Shown piece after piece: positions 1-5,993 of a DNA stretch of 5,993 bases (within the stretch, counting starts at the first letter, position 1; each line of letters opens with the position of its first letter). The notes beneath the pieces were generated by a model that worked only from the letters and a program-made list of their open reading frames with translations, did not search any database and was not told the DNA's origin. The stretch spans positions 1 through 5,993 of the forward strand of contig JAUYSE010000164.1 in assembly GCA_030696465.1 (NCBI GenBank). Direction: 5' to 3'. A program made the translations under genes and the position numbers. Origin of the DNA: Legionellaceae bacterium (lineage in GTDB: Bacteria; Pseudomonadota; Gammaproteobacteria; Legionellales; Legionellaceae).

Positions 1-1164
1 ATGGTGATTGAGTTAAATATAGATGCCATTTCTTCTTTAAGCATACAAGTAGGTACTACAACACAAGCTGTTGTGTATGAAACAGCACCAGCCTCTGTGG
101 CTGTGAAATCAGTAGTCAAAGCGCCTACTATTACGGATTATAAAAACACTTATTTAAATCCCAATTTTACCTTTGATAGTTTTGTAGAAGGTAACTCTAA
201 CCAATTAGCACGTGCCGCTTCTTTGCAAGTCGCAGAACGTTCAGGTCATGCCTATAATCCCTTATTTATCTATGGTGGGGTTGGTTTAGGTAAAACACAT
301 TTAATGCATGCGATTGGTAATACTATTTTACGCAGTAAACCAGATGCAAAAGTGTTATATCTTCACTCTGAGCGTTTTGTGGCTGATATGGTAAAGGCTT
401 TACAAACCAATGCAATTAATGAATTTAAGCGTTTTTATCGTTCGCTCGATGCTTTATTAATCGATGATATTCAATTTTTTGCCGGAAAAGATCGCTCACA
501 AGAAGAATTTTTTCATACATTCAATGCGTTATTGGAAGGGCAACAGCAAATTATTCTCACTAGTGATCGTTATCCTAAAGAAATCGAAGGGGTAGAAGAG
601 CGCCTAAAATCAAGGTTTGGTTGGGGGCTTACGGTCGCAGTGGAACCCCCAGAGTTAGAGACACGTGTTGCTATTTTGATGAGTAAAGCGGAATTATCAC
701 AAGTAGAACTTCCTTATGAAGTGGCTTTCTTCATTGCCAAAAGAATACGCTCTAACGTGCGTGAATTAGAAGGCGCATTACGTCGTGTTATTGCAAATGC
801 GCATTTTACAGGCAAACCTATCACCGTCGAATTTGTACATGAAGCCTTACGTGATTTACTTGCCTCACAAGATAAACTCGTTACGGTTGAAAATATTCAA
901 AAAACAGTAGCGGAGTATTATAAAGTCAAATTAGTAGATCTATTATCACAGCGACGCAGTCGTTCATTAGCTCGACCCCGTCAAATGGCGATGACATTAG
1001 CAAAAGAATTAACCAATCACAGCTTGCCAGAAATAGGTGCTCATTTCGGAGGCAGAGATCATACTACGGTTATTCATGCATGTAGAAAAGTGAAAGAGTT
1101 AATAGCGGCTGACACGCAATTTGCAGAAGATTATAAAAACTTAATGCGCATTCTTTCTTCGTAG
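1..1164 (+). CDS. dnaA: Chromosomal replication initiator protein DnaA, 5' end truncated by the window
   Basis: DnaA is the AAA+ ATPase that binds DnaA boxes at oriC, melts the origin and recruits the DnaB helicase. The 387 residues visible contain Walker A (GGVGLGKT, 92-99), Walker B (LLIDDIQF, 152-159), sensor 1 (ILTSDR, 185-190), the box VII arginine finger (R205 in RLKSRFGWG), sensor 2 arginine (R254 in NVRELEG) and the C-terminal DNA-binding signature GGRDHTTVIHACRK (350-363). Over the AAA+ and DNA-binding domains the match to E. coli DnaA as I remember it is close to continuous. The first residues (about 2-18) align with the end of domain I, so about 60 N-terminal residues lie off the left edge. 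The ATG at base 1 is most likely an internal methionine. Residues about 19-52 are a short, poorly conserved domain II linker. The stop is TAG at 1162-1164. This is the first gene of the dnaA-dnaN-recF cluster; its promoter and the origin, if upstream, are not visible. Confidence 0.97.
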   Translation: MVIELNIDAISSLSIQVGTTTQAVVYETAPASVAVKSVVKAPTITDYKNTYLNPNFTFDSFVEGNSNQLARAASLQVAERSGHAYNPLFIYGGVGLGKTHLMHAIGNTILRSKPDAKVLYLHSERFVADMVKALQTNAINEFKRFYRSLDALLIDDIQFFAGKDRSQEEFFHTFNALLEGQQQIILTSDRYPKEIEGVEERLKSRFGWGLTVAVEPPELETRVAILMSKAELSQVELPYEVAFFIAKRIRSNVRELEGALRRVIANAHFTGKPITVEFVHEALRDLLASQDKLVTVENIQKTVAEYYKVKLVDLLSQRRSRSLARPRQMAMTLAKELTNHSLPEIGAHFGGRDHTTVIHACRKVKELIAADTQFAEDYKNLMRILSS

Positions 1165-1166
1165 GA
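1163..1166 (+). promoter_or_regulatory. Ribosome binding site for dnaN, overlapping the dnaA stop codon
   Basis: AGGA lies seven bases before the dnaN ATG at 1174 and shares bases with the dnaA TAG stop. The arrangement supports the 1174 start and suggests that dnaA and dnaN are translated from one transcript. Confidence 0.65.
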
Positions 1167-1173
1167 ATATATT

Positions 1174-2289
1174 ATGCATCTTTTTACAGTATCCAAATCC
1201 GCGTTGTTAGATCCTTTAATAATGGTGTCTGGTGCGGTTCAAAAAAAGCAGACACTGCCCATTTTGTCTCATATTTTGGTGCGTTTACAAGATAATAAGC
1301 TGTCTTTAACGGCGACAGATTTAGAATTATTAATGACCGCGACGGTTCCTTGTCAGACAGAACACATAGGGACGGTAGCACTGCCTGCACGTAAAATATT
1401 AGATATTGTTCGTAGCCTAGAAGAAGAAGTGCCCTTATCTTTTCAAGTAGAGAAAAACTTTGTGCAGATTGTTTCAGGGAAAAGTAAATTCAAAGTATCT
1501 ATTCTTTCAGGAGAAGACTTTCCAACCCCAGAAGAACCCCCTGCCCACATTAGTTTTCGTCTTTTACGGACCGATCTTTTACATTTATTGGAATCTACTT
1601 TTTTTGCAATCGCACAACAAGAAATCCGTACTTTTTTAAATGGCTTGTTATTAGAATGTGATAATCAACATATGACCGCGGTTGCTGCAGATGGTCATAG
1701 AATGGCGATTGCGCGGATACATACTGAAAATACGGTGGAATTATCACGTTTTTTAATTCCAAGAAAATCGATTTCTGAGTTACTTAGAGTATTACATAGT
1801 ATTCAAGATGAATTTATACAATTTTCAGCAGGAAACCAATACGTTAGTATTCAAACAGAATGTTATATTTTTACGACTAAGTTAATAGAAGCCCGTTACC
1901 CTGCTTATGAAATGGCTGTTCCCAAAGCGGCTAACAAACGAGTCACCATCGATGTCGAGCTGCTCCGTCGTGCACTGACACGTATGATGATTTTAGCGCA
2001 TGAAAAAAATAAGGGAGTATTGTTAGATATTCAGAATACAGGATTATCCCTGATTACTAACAATCAAGATCAAGAAGAAGCAATTGAAAATATAGAAGCA
2101 GAAGTAGAGGTAGAAGAAGAAAGTGCAGAGCATTCTATCGGGGTAAATGCCACCTATTTAATAGATGTTTTACAGTTTTATCAGGATGGTTTGGTGCGTT
2201 TATCTTTTTCTGGTTCAGAGCAGAGTATGTTAGTGGAATCCTTAAAACACCCTAACTATCGTTATCTTATTATGCCTATAAAAATATAA
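1174..2289 (+). CDS. dnaN: DNA polymerase III beta subunit (sliding clamp)
   Basis: DnaN forms the ring-shaped dimer that encircles DNA and tethers DNA polymerase III and other clamp-binding proteins. The predicted 371 residues are slightly longer than the usual 366 or so. The N-terminus (HLFTVSKSALLDPL) matches the family start. Recognisable blocks are TLPILSHIL (28-36), the TDLELLM strand (48-54), the PARKILDIVR helix (71-80), LNGLLLE near 155-161, DGHRMA (173-178) with H175 and R176 at the E. coli numbering of the protein-binding pocket, FLIPRK (193-198), and the C-terminal MPIKI, which matches the E. coli MPMRL end. The family segment around residues 297-303 (NQDQEEA, like E. coli NPEQEEAEE) continues into an unusually acidic stretch to about residue 319, a few residues longer than in E. 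coli; this explains the extra length. Spacing to dnaA is nine bases and to recF three bases, so the three genes look like one operon. Confidence 0.97.
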   Translation: MHLFTVSKSALLDPLIMVSGAVQKKQTLPILSHILVRLQDNKLSLTATDLELLMTATVPCQTEHIGTVALPARKILDIVRSLEEEVPLSFQVEKNFVQIVSGKSKFKVSILSGEDFPTPEEPPAHISFRLLRTDLLHLLESTFFAIAQQEIRTFLNGLLLECDNQHMTAVAADGHRMAIARIHTENTVELSRFLIPRKSISELLRVLHSIQDEFIQFSAGNQYVSIQTECYIFTTKLIEARYPAYEMAVPKAANKRVTIDVELLRRALTRMMILAHEKNKGVLLDIQNTGLSLITNNQDQEEAIENIEAEVEVEEESAEHSIGVNATYLIDVLQFYQDGLVRLSFSGSEQSMLVESLKHPNYRYLIMPIKI

Positions 2290-2292
2290 ATT

Positions 2293-3345
2293 ATGCCTTT
2301 ACAGCAACTAGATATATTCGATGTGCGCAATATTTCTGAGCTGCGTTGGTCTTTGCATCCGAAATGGAACATTATTCACGGAGAAAACGGTAGCGGAAAG
2401 ACTGCATTATTAGAATCAATGTATCTTTTAAGCACCGGAAAATCGTTCCGCTGTCGAGAAATACTTCCTTTAATTCAACATGAAAAAGAAAAATTTACGG
2501 TTACAGGTCAATTACAGAATGGAAGCAACCTAAGTATTCAAAAATCTATTTCGCAGGCGACGCAGGTTCGTATTGATGGGCAGAACTGTGTATCCAGTAG
2601 TGAGTTAGCGCACACTTTACCTTGTCAAATATTGTTTCATCAATTATTCAGTCTTATTGATGGTGGGTCAGAGTTTAGAAGACGTATATTGGATTGGGGT
2701 TTATTTTACACAAAACCAGAATACATGGGCGTATGGAAAGCCTATCATAAAGCTTTACAACAGCGAAATGCGCTGCTTCGGCAAAAAGCGAGCCTATCTC
2801 ATTTAAAGCCCTGGGATCTTTTATTAGATCAGTACTCCATACCCTTAATGGAGTATAGGCAACAATATTTTACAGAGTTAGAAACACAATTCTTAAAGTT
2901 GCTCCCACAGATGCTGGATATGCCGATTAGCTTAGAATATTACCCTGGCTGGACGTATGCCAGCCAATCGTTTTTTGAAGTTTTACAAAAGCAAGCAGCA
3001 CAAGATAGCCAAAAGCAATATACAACGGTAGGTCCGCACCGCGCAGATATTCGTATTCATTTTTCAGGAAAAGAAGCGAAAAAATTCCCTTCACGTGGAC
3101 AACAAAAAATGGCGATGATTACTTTGCAATTAGCGCAAATTTATTTATTGCCTCAAGCTTGCCTGGTGTTGTGTGATGATATAGAAGCGGAGTTAGACAG
3201 CAAACATTTAGTTCGTTGTATTGAAGTGATGGACAGCATTCCAGGGCAATATGTAGTGACCACTTTATCTGATCGATTTTCAAGTATGCCGCTTAGTGAA
3301 ATGCCTGCGCAACGCATGGCAATAGAAAATGGGGTATTGTTATAA
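2293..3345 (+). CDS. recF: DNA replication and repair protein RecF
   Basis: RecF is an SMC/ABC-like ATPase that works with RecO and RecR to load RecA at single-strand gaps and stalled forks. The 350 residues are close to the usual 357. Visible motifs are Walker A (GENGSGKT, 30-37), the GGSEFRRRILDWGLF block (124-138) equivalent to the family's G-x-x-x-RRR-x-LDWGLF, GPHRAD (247-252), the ABC-type signature SRGQQK (267-272) and Walker B with D-loop (LVLCDDIEAELD, 291-302). The start at 2293 is chosen because MPLQQLDIFDVRNI aligns with the conserved RecF N-terminus. No purine-rich Shine-Dalgarno precedes it; the upstream bases are AT-rich and the dnaN stop is three bases away, so translation is probably coupled to dnaN. 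Overall it is more diverged from E. coli than DnaA is. Two stem-loops lie inside the coding sequence, one followed by a T run. The gene that usually follows, gyrB, is absent from the expected position. Confidence 0.95.
   Translation: MPLQQLDIFDVRNISELRWSLHPKWNIIHGENGSGKTALLESMYLLSTGKSFRCREILPLIQHEKEKFTVTGQLQNGSNLSIQKSISQATQVRIDGQNCVSSSELAHTLPCQILFHQLFSLIDGGSEFRRRILDWGLFYTKPEYMGVWKAYHKALQQRNALLRQKASLSHLKPWDLLLDQYSIPLMEYRQQYFTELETQFLKLLPQMLDMPISLEYYPGWTYASQSFFEVLQKQAAQDSQKQYTTVGPHRADIRIHFSGKEAKKFPSRGQQKMAMITLQLAQIYLLPQACLVLCDDIEAELDSKHLVRCIEVMDSIPGQYVVTTLSDRFSSMPLSEMPAQRMAIENGVLL
2833..2855 (+). repeat. Perfect 8-bp inverted repeat with 7-base loop inside recF
   Basis: TACTCCAT at 2833-2840 is the exact reverse complement of ATGGAGTA at 2848-2855, with a seven-base loop between. 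It lies in coding sequence for residues about 181-188 of RecF. No T run follows, so it does not look like a terminator. It may be a chance hairpin; no function is claimed. Confidence 0.5.
2946..2976 (+). terminator. Terminator-like hairpin plus T run inside recF
   Basis: TGGCTGG (2946-2952) pairs perfectly with CCAGCCA (2960-2966) around a seven-base loop, giving a GC-rich stem. Six consecutive T residues follow at 2971-2976, after four unpaired bases (ATCG). That is the general shape of an intrinsic terminator. However, the stem is short, the gap before the T run is suboptimal, and active translation of recF would normally mask it. It could reduce transcription of the recF 3' end and of anything downstream when translation lags. 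Being terminator-like is seen in the sequence; function is inference. Confidence 0.3.
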
Positions 3346-3349
3346 AAAA

Positions 3350-3378
3350 TTCGCAAATTAATGTATATAGACTATAAT
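3350..3378 (+). promoter_or_regulatory. Sigma-70 type promoter for the gene at 3421
   Basis: A perfect -10 hexamer TATAAT sits at 3373-3378. A four-of-six match to the -35 consensus, TTCGCA, sits at 3350-3355 with the ideal 17-base spacer. Predicted transcription would begin near 3384-3385, giving a leader of about 36 bases. The -35 element starts five bases after the recF stop, so the promoter nearly fills the 75-base gap. No hairpin terminator for the dnaA-dnaN-recF transcript was seen in this gap. Confidence 0.55.
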
Positions 3379-3411
3379 TGGACACTATGTGGAATATATA
3401 AAATTAAAAGC

Positions 3412-3416
3412 GAGGA
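3412..3416 (+). promoter_or_regulatory. Strong Shine-Dalgarno deciding the start at 3421
   Basis: GAGGA lies four bases before the ATG at 3421. It favours that start over an in-frame ATG at 3361, which has no Shine-Dalgarno and lies upstream of the predicted -10 element. Confidence 0.75.
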
Positions 3417-3420
3417 TATC

Positions 3421-5993
3421 ATGCCTACACCCGTATTCAATACTTCAACGTACCCCAAATTACAACGAAAATACAAAGACATTCCAAATTTAGCGTGGAT
3501 ATTAGACAACATAAACACAGAATTTGCACATATTTTTAATTTAGAGGCATTGGAAGAGTGTGTAGGTACCAATGAAGAAACCTCACCTTATTTTGCTTTG
3601 TTTGATGAATGCATTCAGAAAGTAAGAACTTCAGGGCAAAATTATTACGATACTGCCGAAATTACCAATATTTTAGCGCCATGGCTTTTTAAGAAAATAA
3701 ACGATCCCTTTTGGAGTCGTCAAGCGTTTATGGTGTTTGATAGAGAAATGCCGTCAAAAAGACAAATGGGTTTTGTTGAGAAATTTTTTAATGGTGCCTT
3801 AATTCCTGATTTAAGCAATAAAGAAGCACTGGAACAATATGCGTTTCACACCTTAGATATGTTAAGAAGTGCCGCATGTTATAAGCCTGCAATAGTGGTG
3901 GAGTTGCAACATTTATCTTATTTGAATTTACCTTCTGTCACTAATCCTATGTTTATTCGTTGTAGGCCCAAAAATAAAAATGGATTACCTCAGTGGTTAA
4001 CACTGTATACCAATAAAAAAACACATCAAATGTGTGTCTATAGTGAATCCCCTGTAGATGAAAGCGATTGGAACTTGCTCAATACCTTTTTGGAATCCAA
4101 AGAAATAAATCCCAATACCATTACTCGTGAAGGTATGAAAGCAGGATTATCGGTTTCTTCCGGTATGCGCGCAGTCACTAAATGGAATGATCAGGTGGGT
4201 GGAGCAGGTTTTAGTTTAGAAGCGGATTACCCTTCTTTGTTGGTAGAGTGGGCCTGGAGAACGGAAGTGGTGAGTCCTTATGGTATTTCAGAAAAATATC
4301 AAAAAAAACAGGCTAACGGATATGCAGAATCTTTATCTTTTGGTTGGACGCATTTTAGAAATACTATGACACAAAGGCGGTCTGATGGCTCCTTTGTGTT
4401 AATGGATGTTTGTACGCCAGCTGCTAATCCTGCATATAACGATCATTTACAGATGAGAAGCTACAATTTAGGTTTGGATTGGTTATTAGCGGATAAGCAA
4501 ATAAAGTTACTGACGATCGATGATAAAAAAGGGACGGTACATTTAAAAGTTCCAGAGACTTTAATAATCAATGGTACTGATGTTCATTATCAAGGAAAAA
4601 GCTTTAGCTCTATTTTTGGACAATATCAGCCAGAAATTGGCACCAGTTATGCTGCAAAAGCCGTTATTGGTTTTGGTGGGATGGTATTAACAAGGCGTCC
4701 TGATGGCTCCCCCTCTTCGGGTTCGGCTTTCTCAAATACTTTGGAAGAAGCCACGGCTACTGGGATGGCGTTGCACGTATTCCGTGCTTGTGCAAAACAA
4801 AAAACGTTAAGCATGGAGATACCCACAAAATATAGATTCAACCCGGATGAAATTTCGCTTATTTACATGTTAATGGAGCAAAATCCGTTTGTTTGTGAGC
4901 TGAAGGTCGATAATAATCATCCTGATCTCATACAGCTGCGCGATCGCTTACAGCATGTATTTGCAAGAAATCGTTGGTTGAATATGAGTGGCTATGTTCC
5001 TCCTTTATTGGACGATTTTTGGGATGCAGCGGCCCATTATTGGGTTGGCCACTTAAAAATTAATTCACAGACCTTGATGGATGAAAAAGACTCTGAACAG
5101 ATAGAGTTTAGACGCTGTGTAAATGAAATGGGGTTGCATGGTTTAAAAGCGGCTTTAAGTTATTTACAACGAGAAGAACCCAATTTAAACATAGATTTTT
5201 ATAAATTATTGCAAAATAAGGATGCCCCTCCTGCTTTTTATGCGGCTTGTGCACCTGCAGATATGAAAGAATATACCAACCTGTTGTTACAACACTTACA
5301 AGGGGGGCGTTATTTCCCCTTTGGACAATTTCATTTCCGCTTTGTTCCTGGAGCCAATGGTGACATTCTTGATTTATTAGGCCAATTAAATACGCTGAGA
5401 TCGTTTCAAAGAATTACGCTGCAAGACTGTTTGGTAGATATCCCCGCTTTCTCTGGATTTTTAGATGCAATTTTAGAGCGATTAAAGACAGATCCGAGTT
5501 GGTCTTGTCCTATCCTGATGCCAGAACTGGATGTAGAGCATGCATTTAAGAATAAAGAAGTTTTAGATCTTCGCAAAAAATATTTAAATATTAATAATAT
5601 ATTAATGGATCGTGTACGCGTAAAGAATAGCAAAGAATTAGCCAACATCGCTTTTACCGAGGCCGTAGATTTAGGTGCACCGGTTGAAGAGGATGCGCCT
5701 GCTGCCCCTGTTGCCGGAGGTCAGCCACTCCCTGATCAATCTAAATTAAAAGAGGAATTTAATAAGGCTTTAACTGCGGCGGGAGTTGTTAATTTCCCTA
5801 TCAATCGTGCCGGCGGCCTTGCTTTGCAAATGCAACAACAGCAACAAATTAAACAAGAGCGTAGCCGTTGTTTAGATCATGAGACGGAGAAGGGTACCGC
5901 CTATCAAGATATCCTTCCGGCGCATTTAGTCACCTATGACAATATTGACGATATTTTGGGGGATTATTTTACTCAGTTTCAAAAAGACCATAC
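3421..5993 (+). CDS. Large protein of unknown function with degenerate LRR-like segments, 3' end beyond the window
   Basis: I do not recognise this protein. The frame is open from ATG 3421 to the right edge (857 complete codons plus two bases) without a stop, and codon use resembles its neighbours, so it is certainly a real gene. It is not GyrB: no GHKL ATPase motifs are present. No signal peptide or membrane segment is visible, suggesting a soluble protein. Residues 1-150 look helical; 155-450 are mixed, with aromatic-rich stretches (for example WAWR at 277-280 and FGWTHFR at 307-313). A motif RR-x-DGS occurs twice (319-324, 425-430). Residues about 461-520 and 660-730 resemble degenerate ribonuclease-inhibitor-type leucine-rich repeats, each with an ELxV strand followed by a helix containing LR. 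Residues 752-773 form a Pro/Ala/acidic linker, and 803-813 are glutamine-rich. The size and architecture recall large cytosolic or secreted effector-like proteins of Legionellales, but this is only inference, and the C-terminus where a type IV secretion signal would lie is not visible. It occupies the usual gyrB position and has its own promoter. Confidence 0.9.
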   Translation, partial: MPTPVFNTSTYPKLQRKYKDIPNLAWILDNINTEFAHIFNLEALEECVGTNEETSPYFALFDECIQKVRTSGQNYYDTAEITNILAPWLFKKINDPFWSRQAFMVFDREMPSKRQMGFVEKFFNGALIPDLSNKEALEQYAFHTLDMLRSAACYKPAIVVELQHLSYLNLPSVTNPMFIRCRPKNKNGLPQWLTLYTNKKTHQMCVYSESPVDESDWNLLNTFLESKEINPNTITREGMKAGLSVSSGMRAVTKWNDQVGGAGFSLEADYPSLLVEWAWRTEVVSPYGISEKYQKKQANGYAESLSFGWTHFRNTMTQRRSDGSFVLMDVCTPAANPAYNDHLQMRSYNLGLDWLLADKQIKLLTIDDKKGTVHLKVPETLIINGTDVHYQGKSFSSIFGQYQPEIGTSYAAKAVIGFGGMVLTRRPDGSPSSGSAFSNTLEEATATGMALHVFRACAKQKTLSMEIPTKYRFNPDEISLIYMLMEQNPFVCELKVDNNHPDLIQLRDRLQHVFARNRWLNMSGYVPPLLDDFWDAAAHYWVGHLKINSQTLMDEKDSEQIEFRRCVNEMGLHGLKAALSYLQREEPNLNIDFYKLLQNKDAPPAFYAACAPADMKEYTNLLLQHLQGGRYFPFGQFHFRFVPGANGDILDLLGQLNTLRSFQRITLQDCLVDIPAFSGFLDAILERLKTDPSWSCPILMPELDVEHAFKNKEVLDLRKKYLNINNILMDRVRVKNSKELANIAFTEAVDLGAPVEEDAPAAPVAGGQPLPDQSKLKEEFNKALTAAGVVNFPINRAGGLALQMQQQQQIKQERSRCLDHETEKGTAYQDILPAHLVTYDNIDDILGDYFTQFQKDH
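4801..4980 (+). other. LRR-like segment A of the unknown protein
   Basis: Residues 461-520 contain regularly spaced hydrophobics (L463, I467, I478, L480, L484), then NPFVCELKVDNN (488-499), a strand and asparagine turn like the LxxLxLxxN of leucine-rich repeats, then a helix LIQLRDRLQHVFARNR (503-518). Ending an LRR-like unit in a helix with RNR is a pattern I associate with LRR proteins of intracellular gammaproteobacteria. The match is degenerate and not decisive. Confidence 0.4.
5398..5610 (+). other. LRR-like segment B of the unknown protein
   Basis: Residues 660-730 show FQRITLQDCLVDI (662-674), an LRR-like strand and turn with cysteine in the asparagine position, then a helix FLDAILERLKTDPSW (680-694). 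PELDV (701-705) follows, then LDLRKKYLNINN (715-726). The order ELxV, LR helix, N-rich end parallels segment A about 200 residues earlier, suggesting a duplicated module. Similarity is weak. Confidence 0.4.

Noticed and set aside
1..3. ATG at the first base as the true DnaA start
   Set aside because: The first residues align with the end of DnaA domain I rather than its beginning, so the real start lies upstream of the window and this ATG is internal.
72..80. DnaA-box-like TGTGTATGA (reverse strand TCATACACA)
   Set aside because: It has one mismatch to the TTATNCACA consensus, is isolated and lies within dnaA coding sequence; there is no cluster of boxes or AT-rich unwinding element.
887..924. 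Possible internal dnaN promoter in dnaA (TTGAAA and TATTAT/TATAAA)
   Set aside because: The spacer between the hexamers is well over 20 bases, too long for a sigma-70 promoter.
3361..3363. In-frame ATG as an alternative start for the unknown protein, 20 codons upstream
   Set aside because: It has no Shine-Dalgarno and lies upstream of the predicted -10 element, while ATG 3421 has GAGGA four bases before it.
4647..4841. Short minus-strand open frame within the unknown gene
   Set aside because: It is fully overlapped by the long plus-strand frame, with no ribosome binding site or family resemblance; it is a shadow frame. The minus-strand frames at 1184-1390, 3153-3356, 3372-3572 and 5406-5648 were rejected for the same reason.
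4941..4948. GCGATCGC palindrome similar to the cyanobacterial HIP1 element
   Set aside because: It occurs here as a single copy and the genes are clearly gammaproteobacterial, so it is a chance restriction-type palindrome.
5300..5321. AAGGGG / CCCCTT inverted repeat in the unknown gene
   Set aside because: It is a six-base stem with a ten-base loop and no T run, in coding sequence; it is expected by chance.

Overview
The window holds the start of a bacterial chromosomal replication cluster, with every gene on the plus strand: dnaA (5' end cut by the window), dnaN, recF, and then a very long open reading frame that I cannot assign to a family and that runs off the right edge. The DnaA segment is very close to the gammaproteobacterial type, with nearly E. 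coli-like AAA+ and DNA-binding domains. The DNA is AT-rich (roughly 40% G+C by eye). Together with the large anonymous protein, this suggests a low-GC gammaproteobacterium, possibly a host-associated Legionellales/Coxiellaceae-like lineage. The class is well supported; the order is only a guess.

Layout: 1-1164 is dnaA, lacking roughly the first 60 codons. 1174-2289 is dnaN, nine bases downstream, with its ribosome binding site overlapping the dnaA stop. 2293-3345 is recF, three bases after the dnaN stop and with no clear Shine-Dalgarno of its own, so it is probably translationally coupled. 3346-3420 is a 75-base gap containing a good sigma-70 type promoter and a strong ribosome binding site. 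3421 to the right edge is an uninterrupted frame of 857 complete codons with no stop in the window.

How the genes work together: DnaA opens the replication origin, DnaN is the sliding clamp that holds DNA polymerase III on the template, and RecF directs RecA loading at gapped or stalled replication sites. In most gammaproteobacteria gyrB follows recF. Here the expected gyrB is not present, and the unassigned gene with its own promoter occupies that position. It has no visible signal peptide or membrane segment. It carries two degenerate leucine-rich-repeat-like segments, a Pro/Ala/acidic linker and a glutamine-rich stretch, an architecture seen in large cytosolic or translocated proteins of intracellular bacteria. 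That last link is inference. No tRNA, rRNA, CRISPR array, insertion sequence or convincing origin was seen.
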